Source: Hwangdonia seohaensis (GTDB taxonomy: Bacteria > Bacteroidota > Bacteroidia > Flavobacteriales > Flavobacteriaceae). From it: DNA of 64,000 nucleotides. Location: assembly GCF_031932625.1 (NCBI RefSeq), contig NZ_JAVSCK010000004.1, positions 352,426 through 416,425 on the forward strand, in the 5' to 3' direction. Shown here piece by piece: positions 1 to 8,288 of the stretch (its first letter is position 1; each line of letters begins with the position of its first letter). The position numbers and the translations under genes were made by a program. The notes below the pieces were generated by a model. That model was not told the DNA's origin. It saw only the letters and a list, made by a program, of their open reading frames with translations, and made no database searches.

Positions 1-1
1 G

Positions 2-1480
2 TATGCCGCTTTTATGATTGGTTTGATAACTTCTGTTTTTGGAGGTCGCCCGGGCATGATAAGTGGTGCAACCGGGGCATTGGCGGTGGTTATGGTAAGT
101 TTGGTTGCCGAAGGAAACGCCATGGGAGCAGAAGGCGAAGACTTAGGCCTGTACTATTTATTTGCAACCGTTATTTTAATGGGAGCCATACAAATGTTGG
201 CCGGCATTCTTAAATTGGGGAAGTTTGTAAGATTGATACCGCACCCTGTAATGATGGGCTTTGTAAATGGATTGGCCATTGTGATTTTCTTATCGCAATT
301 AGGCATGTTTAAAGATGCAAACGGTGATTGGTTTTCAGGAAATAGTATGTGGATTATGGTTGGTCTTGTAGCCTTAACTATGGGTATTATGTTTGGTTTG
401 CCAAAACTCACCAAAAAACTTCCCGAAGCCTTAATTGCTATTTTAGTGGTTTCAGCGATAGTGATTTTCGGAAACTTAGATGTGGCAACCGTTGGCAGTT
501 TTATTCGCGATGGCGGCGGCGAAGGCCTAAAAGGGGGATTGCCACAGTTTCAAACCGATATATTTAGCAAAGTACCGTTCAATTTAGAAACCATAAAATT
601 TATTTTTCCTTACGCTTTAATTCTTGCTGCCATTGGTTTAATAGAATCTTTAATGACACTAAATTTAATTGACGAATTAACCGAAACCAGAGGAAACACC
701 AACAAAGAATGTTTAGCCCAAGGTGGCGCCAATATTGTCACCGGATTTTTTGGTGGTATGGGCGGTTGTGCCATGATTGGGCAATCGTTAATTAACATAA
801 AAGGTGGCGGTCGTGGTAGATTGTCGGGTATTGTTGCCGCATTAATGTTATTGGTATTTATCCTTTTTGCATCCGGACTTATCGAGCAAGTGCCCATCGC
901 AGCCTTAGTGGGCGTTATGTTTATGGTGGTTATAGGCACATTTGCGTGGAGTAGTTTCAGGATTTTAAACAAAATCCCGCTAAGCGACGTTATTGTTTTG
1001 GTCGCGGTATCGGCCTTAACCGTTATTTTCGATTTGGCCATTGCCGTAATTGCCGGTGTGATTATTAGTGCTTTGGTGTTTTCGTGGGAAAACGCAAAAC
1101 GCATTCGCGCCCGTAAACGTATGAAGGAAGATGGTACTAAGATTTACGAAATATGGGGCCCATTATTCTTCGGATCCATTATAGCGTTTAACGAAAAATT
1201 TGACGTAAAAAACGACCCTGAAAATGTGGAAGTCGATTTTGTAGAATCCCGTATTAGCGACCATTCGGCTATCGAAGCCATCTTTAATTTGGTTAATAAA
1301 TACGAAGCTGCGGGTAAATCGATTAAATTAAAACACTTAAGCGAAGATTGTAAAATTCTGCTATACAAGTCAAGCCCTAAGTTTAGGGAAGTTATCGTTG
1401 AGGCTATCGACGACCCACGTTATCATTTAGCCGAAAACCCAGAGGCTTTCACCAAAGGACTTTCGGAGTATAAGTTTTGA
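2..1480 (+). CDS. SulP family inorganic anion transporter, 5' end outside window
   Basis: Inner-membrane SulP/SLC26-type anion transporter; sulfate or bicarbonate are usual substrates for the family, and the substrate here is unknown. The frame is open at the left edge, so I infer that some 50-70 N-terminal residues are missing. The visible part opens in the conserved transmembrane core (GGRPGMISGATGA, from about visible residue 14), runs through successive hydrophobic segments to about residue 360, crosses a basic linker (RIRARKRMK) and ends in a cytoplasmic STAS domain from about residue 380 (GPLFFGSIIAF onward). A heptamer repeat follows the stop codon. Family call is secure; substrate is not. 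Confidence 0.93.
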   Translation, partial: YAAFMIGLITSVFGGRPGMISGATGALAVVMVSLVAEGNAMGAEGEDLGLYYLFATVILMGAIQMLAGILKLGKFVRLIPHPVMMGFVNGLAIVIFLSQLGMFKDANGDWFSGNSMWIMVGLVALTMGIMFGLPKLTKKLPEALIAILVVSAIVIFGNLDVATVGSFIRDGGGEGLKGGLPQFQTDIFSKVPFNLETIKFIFPYALILAAIGLIESLMTLNLIDELTETRGNTNKECLAQGGANIVTGFFGGMGGCAMIGQSLINIKGGGRGRLSGIVAALMLLVFILFASGLIEQVPIAALVGVMFMVVIGTFAWSSFRILNKIPLSDVIVLVAVSALTVIFDLAIAVIAGVIISALVFSWENAKRIRARKRMKEDGTKIYEIWGPLFFGSIIAFNEKFDVKNDPENVEVDFVESRISDHSAIEAIFNLVNKYEAAGKSIKLKHLSEDCKILLYKSSPKFREVIVEAIDDPRYHLAENPEAFTKGLSEYKF

Positions 1481-1484
1481 TATG

Positions 1485-1526
1485 GTTGGAAGTTGGAAGT
1501 TAGAAGTTGGAAGATGGAAGTTAGAA
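1485..1526. repeat. Tandem heptamer repeat, consensus GTTGGAA
   Basis: Six consecutive 7-bp units (GTTGGAA, GTTGGAA, GTTAGAA, GTTGGAA, GATGGAA, GTTAGAA) plus a partial seventh lie immediately after the transporter stop codon. The units differ by single bases. The array is intergenic between convergent genes, and no coding role is visible. Confidence 0.85.
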
Positions 1527-1559
1527 GTGGCTAGTGCCAACTGAAACTGCAAACTAAAT

Positions 1560-2006
1560 TCACCTTATAGGTCTTTTAAGTTGTTCTTTTACACGGTCAA
1601 ACGATTTTTTACTAGCGCGTTCCCATCGGTAAATTTTATGCTTTTTACCTTTATTAGCTTCACGTTTTTTGTCGTTTTCGCGTTTTTCTTTGACCCAATT
1701 AAAACGCTTTTGAATAATGGTAGAAACTAACTCATCATCGCAACCAATAAGTTCAAGTGCATTTAAAGCAGCAATCGAGACGCTTTGAATTTTATCATTC
1801 ATAGCTTCAAAAAGCACCGGAATAGAAGACGTATATCCCGTTTTTCCAAGCGCATCAGCAGCCAATACTCTTGTTTTATAGTTCCCATGTTTTAAAGCAT
1901 ATTCTAATTTTTCAACGTCGTCGGTATACATCCATAAACGTATGGTTCTTGCTGATGGCTGAACAAAATTGAGTCTAAAAAGCAAATATATAATTTGATG
2001 GAACAT
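1560..2006 (-). CDS. HEAT-repeat domain protein
   Basis: Small protein of 148 residues. Residues about 30-100 form two helical HEAT-type repeats (for example YKTRVLAADALGKTGYTSSI and SVSIAALNALELIG), a scaffold fold for protein contacts. The C-terminal 40 residues are strongly basic (KKREANKGKKHK and RVKEQLKRPIR), which could favour nucleic-acid or ribosome contact, but that is inference. The N-terminus is hydrophobic for about 15 residues, yet there is no clear signal peptide. The gene stands alone, convergent with the upstream transporter. Specific function is unknown. Confidence 0.75.
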   Translation of the reverse strand: MFHQIIYLLFRLNFVQPSARTIRLWMYTDDVEKLEYALKHGNYKTRVLAADALGKTGYTSSIPVLFEAMNDKIQSVSIAALNALELIGCDDELVSTIIQKRFNWVKEKRENDKKREANKGKKHKIYRWERASKKSFDRVKEQLKRPIR

Positions 2007-2077
2007 AAGTTCTTAAATAAATCATTTACTTATTAGTATGAAATAAGTAGGAATTGTTACATAAAATTAGTTTGATG

Positions 2078-2482
2078 TTATGTGTAAAATAAGTCATCAT
2101 CAACTACAAGCGTAGTAAGTTCGACGGTATGATTATCGGGGTCTTTCAGATAAATAGAACGAAAATAATGATGATCTTGAAATTGAAAAGGTTCATTAAT
2201 GCTATTAAAATATTCTTGCGCTTTTTTAAAATCGATATTTGAAACATTAAAGGCGAAGTGATCAATTTTAATGTTTTTTGATAATTGATTAAGTTTTTCA
2301 TCATCAAGATTTGCTGGAAAAATAGCGACTCCAATTTTTCCTGAAAGCATAAATACAGGAAATTCACCCCATTTTTCAAGTTGATATTTTTTTAATCCCA
2401 AAACGTTTGAATACCATTTAATAGATTCATTCATGTTTTTAACACGAATGGCAACGTGGTCTAAAAAGTTAATGCTAAACAT
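2078..2482 (-). CDS. VOC family (glyoxalase/bleomycin-resistance fold) protein
   Basis: Single-domain vicinal-oxygen-chelate protein of 134 residues. It shows the usual pattern: an early metal-ligand position in LDHVAIRVKN, a second half opening with IDHFAFNVSN, and a terminal ligand in PDNHTVELTT. The family includes lyases, dioxygenases and resistance proteins, so the reaction cannot be assigned. The start codon overlaps the stop of coaD by one base (TAATG), so the two are translationally coupled in one operon. Confidence 0.85.
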   Translation of the reverse strand: MFSINFLDHVAIRVKNMNESIKWYSNVLGLKKYQLEKWGEFPVFMLSGKIGVAIFPANLDDEKLNQLSKNIKIDHFAFNVSNIDFKKAQEYFNSINEPFQFQDHHYFRSIYLKDPDNHTVELTTLVVDDDLFYT

Positions 2483-2937
2483 TATTTTATGCGTACACTA
2501 ATAGGAACCAACTTTGTATAATCGCCATTGTTTCTAATTACATCGCGTACAATGGAAGATGCGATATACGATGTTCTCGCTGAAGTTAGTAGAAATACTG
2601 TTTCAATAGGTGCTAAATCCCTATTGGTATGTGCAATGGCTTTTTCAAACTCAAAATCGGCTGGGTTTCGGAGGCCACGTAAAATAAATTCCGCTTCAAT
2701 TTTTTTGCAAAAATCTACGGTTAAACCTTCGTAAGTCATCACCTTGATTTTGGGTTCGCCGGCAAAAGTATCTTCAATAAATTTTTTGCGTTCTTCTAAC
2801 GAGAACATGTATTTTTTATCGGCATTTATGCCAATAGCCACAATTATCTCATCAAAAAGCGTGACGCCTCTTTTAATAATATCGTAATGTCCTAACGTAA
2901 TCGGGTCAAAAGACCCTGGAAATATAGCGCGTTTCAT
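2482..2937 (-). CDS. coaD: Pantetheine-phosphate adenylyltransferase
   Basis: Fourth step of coenzyme A synthesis: transfers AMP from ATP to 4'-phosphopantetheine, giving dephospho-CoA; cytoplasmic. The 151-residue length is normal. The nucleotidyltransferase signature is at the N-terminus (PGSFDPITLGHYDII, with the TxGH motif). LRGLRNPADFEFE and the SSIVRDV motif near the C-terminus match CoaD. The gene follows ddl on the same strand across about 100 bp containing two inverted palindromes, and is coupled by a one-base overlap to the VOC gene. Confidence 0.97.
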   Translation of the reverse strand: MKRAIFPGSFDPITLGHYDIIKRGVTLFDEIIVAIGINADKKYMFSLEERKKFIEDTFAGEPKIKVMTYEGLTVDFCKKIEAEFILRGLRNPADFEFEKAIAHTNRDLAPIETVFLLTSARTSYIASSIVRDVIRNNGDYTKLVPISVRIK

Positions 2938-3046
2938 AAGCCCCTCTTAATCTCCCCAAAGGGGAGAAATTAATATATTGTAAATATAAGCTTCTTAAAT
3001 TTATTATTCACAATTGTTTCCCTCCTTTGGAGGGATTAAGGTAGGC
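2938..3046. repeat. Two inverted copies of a small palindromic element between ddl and coaD
   Basis: One hairpin, TCTCCCCAAAGGGGAGA, lies at 2951-2967; a second, TCCCTCCTTTGGAGGGA, at 3019-3035. Read on opposite strands the two are copies of one sequence beginning CTTAATC. The second copy supplies the TAA stop codon and the last codons of ddl (3036-3038). The spacer between them is AT-rich. Confidence 0.8.
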
Positions 3047-4016
3047 TTTTCAAAGCTTCTTCAATGGCATTATCGAATAAATCTGCTAACGGTATACCGG
3101 CAGCGGCGGCTTGTTGTGGCAATATGCTTTCTCTGGTTAAACCAGGAATGGTGTTTACCTCCAGCAAATGCGGCTCACCGTCCTTAAATATATATTCGCT
3201 TCGGCTAAAGCCTTTCATTTTTAAAATCTCGTAAACCTTTTTGGCCATTTTAGTTACTTTTTCTTCTTGCTCCGCACTTAATCTGGCCGGTGTAATTTCC
3301 TGGGATTTACCTAAATATTTGGCTTCGTAATCAAAAAAATCATTTTCGGTTACTATTTCTGTAATGGGCAGCACTTTGGTTTTATTTTTAAACGAAATAA
3401 CACCAACCGATACTTCAACACCATCTAAAAACGATTCAATAATAATTTCATCATCTTCTTTAAAAGCTACGTTGATAGCGTTTTTTAAATCTTCCTTTTT
3501 ATGCACTTTAGTAATGCCAAAACTACTGCCTGCTTTGTTGGCTTTTACAAAACAAGGCAAACCCACTTTGGCAATTATTTCATCGTTATTTATGTCATCT
3601 CCAAAATTTATATAAAACGACTCGGCGGTTTTTATGCCGTAAGGTTTTAAAGTGCTTAGGCAATCGCGTTTATTAAAGGTTAAAGCCGCTTGGTACATGC
3701 CACAGCTTGTGTGCGGCATATTTATTAATTTAAAATAGCCTTGCATAAAACCATCTTCTCCGGGCGCCCCGTGAATGGCATTAAACACACAATCGAAAGT
3801 GATTTTTTCGGCTTTAACGGTAACCGAAAAATCATTTTTATCGATAGGAAATTCCTCATCGTCATCATTAACATAAACCCATTTGTCTTTAAAAATATGA
3901 ATGCGATAGGCGTTGTATTTAGACTTATCTAAAGTTTCAAAAACCACGTTTCCGCTTTTTAATGAGATTTTGTATTCGCTGGAATAGCCTCCCATAATAA
4001 TGGCAATATTTTTCAT
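3036..4016 (-). CDS. ddl: D-alanine--D-alanine ligase
   Basis: Cytoplasmic ATP-grasp enzyme that makes the D-Ala-D-Ala dipeptide for peptidoglycan. The start is placed at the ATG at 4016 because the product then begins MKNIAIIMGGYSSEYKISL, the standard N-terminus; the frame is open to 4061 but that extension is not conserved-looking. Length is 326 residues. Features include the SSEYKISLKSG substrate region, the HGAPGEDGFMQGYF motif, and the C-terminal LEVNTIPGLTRESILPQQA with the metal-binding Glu/Asn. The stop codon falls inside a palindromic repeat. First gene of the ddl-coaD-VOC run. Confidence 0.97.
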   Translation of the reverse strand: MKNIAIIMGGYSSEYKISLKSGNVVFETLDKSKYNAYRIHIFKDKWVYVNDDDEEFPIDKNDFSVTVKAEKITFDCVFNAIHGAPGEDGFMQGYFKLINMPHTSCGMYQAALTFNKRDCLSTLKPYGIKTAESFYINFGDDINNDEIIAKVGLPCFVKANKAGSSFGITKVHKKEDLKNAINVAFKEDDEIIIESFLDGVEVSVGVISFKNKTKVLPITEIVTENDFFDYEAKYLGKSQEITPARLSAEQEEKVTKMAKKVYEILKMKGFSRSEYIFKDGEPHLLEVNTIPGLTRESILPQQAAAAGIPLADLFDNAIEEALKSLP

Positions 4017-4032
4017 ATATAATTTTTTTATC

Positions 4033-4052
4033 ATTCCCTTGAAGAAGGGAAT
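4033..4052. repeat. Small hairpin repeat (ATTCCC...GGGAAT type)
   Basis: Palindrome ATTCCCTTGAAGAAGGGAAT just upstream of the ddl start. It belongs to a set of four similar hairpins in the window (also at 6622, 8445 and 45612). Confidence 0.7.
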
Positions 4053-4181
4053 CTCATCCATTTTTCATTCCTCCTTTTGTCTTCGCTCAAGAAAAACTTC
4101 GGTGGTAACCTCTTTTTGTTTTTTTAAATTTTACGACATACATTGAAAACTGGTTTTAAAGTTTAAACGGATTTCTACAGC

Positions 4182-4287
4182 GCGTTAGGGATAGTAGTGG
4201 AAAGCCCACAGCCCGAAGGTGCGAGGACTTGCAACGGATAGCCCGACCCCATGCCTGAACGCAGTGGAAGGGTTGGGGAAACGCCCA
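4182..4287 (+). ncRNA. Candidate structured RNA / flavobacterial intergenic element, copy 1
   Basis: Lies in the 426-base gap between the divergent ddl and PASTA genes. The ends can pair (GCGTT at 4182-4186 with AACGC at 4280-4284) and enclose an internal stem in which CCCGACCC pairs with GGGTTGGG (one G-U). Between them are the short conserved-looking blocks GGAAAGCCC and CGGATAGCCCGACC. A second copy at 6166-6386, in reverse orientation, matches closely at both ends. The element resembles a recurrent flavobacterial intergenic sequence I recall; whether it is the published Flavo-1 RNA motif I cannot verify. No ORF fits. The rest of the gap is AT-rich. Confidence 0.55.
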
Positions 4288-4413
4288 AAATATTTAAGCC
4301 ATAAACCAAATTATTGTTTGTTTGCAATCTAAAAACCTACAATAAAACGTAAGTATTAATAGTTAAGCTAAAATATCATATATATTGCAAAAGAAAAAAC
4401 AGTTACGTTTTTA

Positions 4414-4421
4414 TATATTTG
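4414..4421 (+). promoter_or_regulatory. Bacteroidota -7 box for the PASTA/rluD pair
   Basis: TATATTTG matches the TAnnTTTG consensus, 21 bases upstream of the PASTA gene's ATG. No well-spaced -33 TTG is present. Confidence 0.5.
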
Positions 4422-4442
4422 CCGTATCGAAAATTATAATAC

Positions 4443-5003
4443 ATGAGCATTATTAAATTTCTTGTAAGTAAAGCGTTTTTAAAACAAATTATACTGGCTG
4501 TAGTGGCTTTGGTGGTTTTATCTTTTTTAATGCTATCGTGGTTAAAATCATCGACCAACCATGGCGATTTTGAAACCGTACCGGATTTAAAAGGAAAATC
4601 TATAAGTGTTGCCGAAATTGAATTAAAAGAAAATAATTTGGTGATGCAAATACAGGATTCTGCTAATTTCAATCCGGATTACCCAAAATTTTCGGTGATC
4701 GAGCAAGATCCGCCCGTTGGAGCAAAAGTTAAGGAGAACAGGAAAATTTACATCACATTAAACCCTTCTGGTTACAGAAAAGTAAGAGTGCCCAATTTAT
4801 TGGAAAGCACGTTACGACAAGCAAAACCAACCTTGGAAGCTTTGGAGTTTAAAGTGGGCAAACTCACTTATGTGGATAATATTGGTAAAGATATTGTACT
4901 AAAAATGCAACATAAAGGCCAAACCATTCAGGCTGGAGATATGTTGCCAAAAACCGAAAAAATTGATTTAGTGCTGGGTAATGGCAATCGGCCATCAAAC
5001 TAA
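4443..5003 (+). CDS. PASTA domain-containing membrane protein
   Basis: Bitopic inner-membrane protein of 186 residues. One N-terminal transmembrane helix (about residues 15-33) is followed by two extracytoplasmic PASTA domains: about 43-108 (VPDLKGKSISVAEIELKE... VIEQDPPVGAKVKE) and about 115-180 (VRVPNLLESTLRQAKPTLE). PASTA domains bind peptidoglycan fragments or beta-lactams in other bacteria, but no kinase domain is attached here, as is usual in Bacteroidota. It sits divergent from ddl and 38 bp before the RluD-type gene, so a cell-envelope role is plausible but unproven. Confidence 0.88.
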   Translation: MSIIKFLVSKAFLKQIILAVVALVVLSFLMLSWLKSSTNHGDFETVPDLKGKSISVAEIELKENNLVMQIQDSANFNPDYPKFSVIEQDPPVGAKVKENRKIYITLNPSGYRKVRVPNLLESTLRQAKPTLEALEFKVGKLTYVDNIGKDIVLKMQHKGQTIQAGDMLPKTEKIDLVLGNGNRPSN

Positions 5004-5041
5004 AATTAATTACAGACTTCAATACGCATTAATTCAATAAA

Positions 5042-6079
5042 ATGGAAGACTATACACCACAATTACCCGACGAGGATAATTTATACGAGCATTATGCTTT
5101 TACGGTAGATAAAGGGCAAACGCCTTTGCGTATAGATAAATACTTAATGAATTTTGTTGAAAATGCCACGCGAAATAAAATTCAGGCAGCCGCAAAAAAC
5201 GGCAGTGTTTTTGTAAATAACGAGCCCGTAAAATCCAATTACAAAGTAAAGCCTTTTGATGCCATTCGCGTGTTGTTTGCGCATCCACCTTTTGAGAATT
5301 TGTTGGTTGGTGAAGATATTCCGTTGGATGTGGTTTACGAAGACGACACCCTTTTGGTTGTAAACAAACCCGCAGGTATGGTGGTACATCCCGGTCATGG
5401 CAATTACTCGGGCACCTTAATAAATGGCTTGATTTACAGATTTGATAATTTACCGAACAATTCCAGCGAACGACCCGGTTTGGTACACAGAATCGATAAA
5501 GATACCAGCGGACTTTTGGTGGTTGCCAAAACCGAAAAAGCCATGGCGCATTTATCCTTGCAATTTGCCGAAAAAACCAGCGAACGCGAATACGTTGCCA
5601 TAGTTTGGGGCAATATGGAAGCAGACGAAGGCACTATTGAAGGCAACATTGGCAGACACCCCAAAAACCGATTGCAAAACACCGTTTTTTTTGATGATGA
5701 AGCCGATAAAGGCAAGCCGGCCATAACGCATTATAAGGTTTTAGAGCGTTTGGGCTACGTAACCTTGGTGTCGTGTAAGTTAGAAACGGGCAGGACGCAC
5801 CAAATACGTGTGCACATGAAACACATAGGGCATACCTTGTTTAACGATGCCCGCTATGGTGGCGACAAAATATTAAAAGGCACCACGTTTACCAAGTACA
5901 AACAGTTTGTCGACAACTGTTTTAAAGTGCTGCCACGGCAAGCTTTACACGCTAAAACACTGGGTTTTAAACACCCAAAAACAGGTAAGTTTATGCGTTT
6001 CGACACTCCAGTTCCAGATGATATGCAACAGTGTATTGAAAAATGGAAAACCTACTCCAAACACCAAGAATTGGAATAG
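5042..6079 (+). CDS. rluD: RluA/RluD family 23S rRNA pseudouridine synthase
   Basis: Converts specific uridines of 23S rRNA to pseudouridine; cytoplasmic. Length 345. An S4 RNA-binding domain occupies about residues 28-90 (LRIDKYLMNFV, AKNGSVFVNN), followed by the catalytic domain with HRIDKDTSGLLVVAKTE, in which Asp of RIDKDTSG is the catalytic residue. GRTHQIRVHMKHIGH is the downstream motif. RluD is the best family match by domain order; exact target uridines cannot be read from sequence. Probably cotranscribed with the PASTA gene. Confidence 0.93.
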   Translation: MEDYTPQLPDEDNLYEHYAFTVDKGQTPLRIDKYLMNFVENATRNKIQAAAKNGSVFVNNEPVKSNYKVKPFDAIRVLFAHPPFENLLVGEDIPLDVVYEDDTLLVVNKPAGMVVHPGHGNYSGTLINGLIYRFDNLPNNSSERPGLVHRIDKDTSGLLVVAKTEKAMAHLSLQFAEKTSEREYVAIVWGNMEADEGTIEGNIGRHPKNRLQNTVFFDDEADKGKPAITHYKVLERLGYVTLVSCKLETGRTHQIRVHMKHIGHTLFNDARYGGDKILKGTTFTKYKQFVDNCFKVLPRQALHAKTLGFKHPKTGKFMRFDTPVPDDMQQCIEKWKTYSKHQELE

Positions 6080-6084
6080 CCCTG

Positions 6085-6123
6085 TCATGCTGAACTGTCA
6101 CAGGGAGCACAGTCGAAGTGTTA
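6085..6123. repeat. Inverted-repeat segment of the GTCATGCTGAAC / CAGTCGAAGTG type
   Basis: Just after the rluD stop: TGTCATGCTGAACTGTC, then GCACAGTCGAAGTG. Related pieces recur at 6181 (CTTCGACTGCGCTCAG), 6270-6281 and 42757-42780. These are short dispersed palindromic sequences at gene ends, with no coding capacity. Confidence 0.65.
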
Positions 6124-6165
6124 TTTCAGTATCTCATAAAATCATAACTATGGGTTTTATTATTT

Positions 6166-6386
6166 GGGCGTTACCACAACCCTTCGACTGCGCTCAGGGC
6201 AAGTGGTCAGGCTTTCCGCTATATCTTTTTTTTACGCCATAGCGAGGAGCGAGCTAGCCTGTGCTGCGCATAGTCGAAGTATGGCTATCTGTTAAATTTT
6301 TATTCTAAATAAAGTATGTTTTATTTCTTTCTTAAAAAGGATGAGTTTATCCTGAGCTTGACGAAGGGCCTCAATCCTTAACGCGC
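6166..6386 (-). ncRNA. Candidate structured RNA / flavobacterial intergenic element, copy 2
   Basis: Reverse-oriented relative of the element at 4182-4287. The ends again pair (GCGTT at 6384-6380 with AACGC at 6172-6168, minus strand). The minus-strand 3' part matches copy 1 in about 28 of 33 positions, including CGCAGT and GAAGGGTTG. Another stem, ATCCTTTT with AAAAAGAT, closes the variable middle, which also carries an inserted TGAGCTTGACGAAGG palindrome fragment. It occupies most of the 580-base gap between rluD and yaaA. Alternatives are a mobile REP-type repeat or a terminator complex. Confidence 0.5.
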
Positions 6387-6621
6387 TTGTTTGCTAAATT
6401 GTGTTTTTAGGCCAATTTGCTTTTATTTTGAAAAGGTTCGTTTAATGTTTTTACATATCTAAGTCGTTTATATTACTTATATCAGCCGTTAAACGAAGTT
6501 GTGGTTTTTTCTCACAAAGTCAAAGTCATCAACCGTATTTATAGTGCTATTGCTAATATTTACCAATTAAGATTTTAAATGTAGATTACTAATCGTAAAT
6601 TTGGTTTTATTAAAAAGCAAG

Positions 6622-6641
6622 ATTTCCGCCTTCGCGGAAAT
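6622..6641. repeat. Small hairpin repeat upstream of yaaA
   Basis: Perfect palindrome ATTTCCGCCTTCGCGGAAAT ending 18 bases before the yaaA start codon. The position would let it affect translation initiation, but that is inference. Confidence 0.7.
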
Positions 6642-6659
6642 GGAAAAAGTTAACTCTCT

Positions 6660-7418
6660 ATGAAACTCGTTTTATCCCCAGCAAAATCCTTGGATTTTGA
6701 AACCAAAATACCAATTCAGCACGCCACCGAAGCTTGTTTTTTAAAACAAGCCGAACGTTTAAATAAATTGCTAAAAAAGAAATCGGCTAAAAGCTTGTCG
6801 AAACTCATGAAGATTTCAGATAATTTAGGGCAATTAAACTACGAGCGTAACCAAAATTGGGAACTGCCATTTACTAAAGACAATGCGCGACAAGCAGTGT
6901 ACGCCTTTAGCGGCGATGTGTACAGAGGTTTGGACGCCTATACTATTCCAAAGGAAAATATTGAAAAACTACAAAACACCGTACGCATTATTTCGGGGTT
7001 GTACGGGTTGTTAAAACCAACCGATTTAATTCAGCCATACCGTTTGGAAATGGGCACAAAATTCCCTGTGGGCAAAAATAAAAACCTTTATGAGTTTTGG
7101 CGAAAATCCGTTACCAAAGCTTTAAATGACGAATTGGAAGACGACGAACTGTTTTTAAACTTGGCAAGTAACGAGTATTTTAAGGCCATTGATACCAAGG
7201 CTTTAAAAGTACCGGTAATTACGGCTAATTTTAAAGATTTTAAAAGTGGCGAGTACAAAACGATTATGACCTTTGCTAAATTGGCACGGGGTTACATGAC
7301 GCGCTATATTATTGATACCAACGCCAAAACGATTGACGATTTAAAAGCATTTAACTACGAAGGTTATAATTTTAGCGAACCCATGAGTACAGAAACCGAT
7401 CTTGTTTTTATAAGATAA
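6660..7418 (+). CDS. yaaA: Peroxide stress protein YaaA (UPF0246)
   Basis: Cytoplasmic DNA-binding protein family that lowers free iron and protects DNA during peroxide stress in E. coli; the role here is by homology. Length 252, normal. It begins MKLVLSPAKSLDFETK and contains the family motifs GDVYRGLDA, RIISGLYGLLKPTDLI, PYRLEMGTK, NLASNEYFKA and LARGYMTRYII. A hairpin lies just before the start. It appears monocistronic: 138 bases with nothing recognisable separate it from the next gene. Confidence 0.95.
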   Translation: MKLVLSPAKSLDFETKIPIQHATEACFLKQAERLNKLLKKKSAKSLSKLMKISDNLGQLNYERNQNWELPFTKDNARQAVYAFSGDVYRGLDAYTIPKENIEKLQNTVRIISGLYGLLKPTDLIQPYRLEMGTKFPVGKNKNLYEFWRKSVTKALNDELEDDELFLNLASNEYFKAIDTKALKVPVITANFKDFKSGEYKTIMTFAKLARGYMTRYIIDTNAKTIDDLKAFNYEGYNFSEPMSTETDLVFIR

Positions 7419-7556
7419 TTAGGTGCGTCAAAACGAAGAGAAAGGCGAGGTGGTTATCGTATTAAAATAAACAGATGGCCACATCACATTGAAAATAAGA
7501 TTCTTAATGACGGAAAAATAATCTCTATTTGAATAATTCAACGACTACTTTTTAAT

Positions 7557-8288
7557 ATGCTTTACTACGTAACAATTGCGCTCCAAGTTTTTTGTATTTA
7601 CCATTTGTTAAAAAACAGAAGCCCGTATTATTGGATTTTTTTAATCATCTTTTTACCCATTGTAGGCTGTATTATTTATTTAATAACACAGGTTTACAAC
7701 AAACGGGATGCCGAAAAAATAACAGAAGAAATTACACATATTGTAAATCCAACTAAAAAGATAAAGGATTTGGAAAAACAACTTCAGTTTTCCGAAACCT
7801 ACCAAAACCGAGTGAATTTAGCCGATGCGCTGTTGGAAAATAATGATTACAACAACGCCATTCCTCATTATTTAGAAGCTTTGGACGAACATTTGCAAAA
7901 TGATTATTATGTAATAAAGCAATTAATTAAAGCTTATTATAATGTTGAGGATTTTGAGCAGGTTGTATTATATGCTGAAAAAATAAAAGAACATCCAGAA
8001 TTTAAAAAATCGAAGTCTCAGTTTTTATACGGTTTAGCCCTTGAAAAATTGGGTAATTTTGAAGCAGCCGAAGCAAATTTAAGGGCCATCGATATCCGTT
8101 ATTCTTTTTATAACGAACGCTTGGTGTTGGCTAAATTTTTAATAAGCAGAAAAAAAGAAGCCGAAGCCAAGGCTATTTTACAAGACATACAAACCGAATC
8201 GCAGCACTTAACAAAACCAAACAAAAAAATATTTCGAGCTACCATACTGGATGTTGATAGTTTGTTAACCCATTTACAAACCAATTGA
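7557..8288 (+). CDS. Membrane-anchored TPR protein with PLDc_N-like N-terminus
   Basis: Length 243. The first ~45 residues form two hydrophobic segments with an SPYYWIFLIIFLP core like the PLDc_N membrane domain. A short coiled linker is followed by about four tetratricopeptide-like helical pairs (residues about 80-240, for example NRVNLADALLENNDYNNAIPHY and YGLALEKLGNFEAAEAN), which usually mediate protein contacts. No catalytic motif is visible. It is convergent with the THX gene, with its stop codon directly abutting that gene's stop. Function unknown. Confidence 0.75.
   Translation: MLYYVTIALQVFCIYHLLKNRSPYYWIFLIIFLPIVGCIIYLITQVYNKRDAEKITEEITHIVNPTKKIKDLEKQLQFSETYQNRVNLADALLENNDYNNAIPHYLEALDEHLQNDYYVIKQLIKAYYNVEDFEQVVLYAEKIKEHPEFKKSKSQFLYGLALEKLGNFEAAEANLRAIDIRYSFYNERLVLAKFLISRKKEAEAKAILQDIQTESQHLTKPNKKIFRATILDVDSLLTHLQTN

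Noticed and set aside
610..1104. 164-codon minus-strand frame under the SulP transporter
   Set aside because: Antisense shadow of a well-supported transporter with no start context or recognisable motif.
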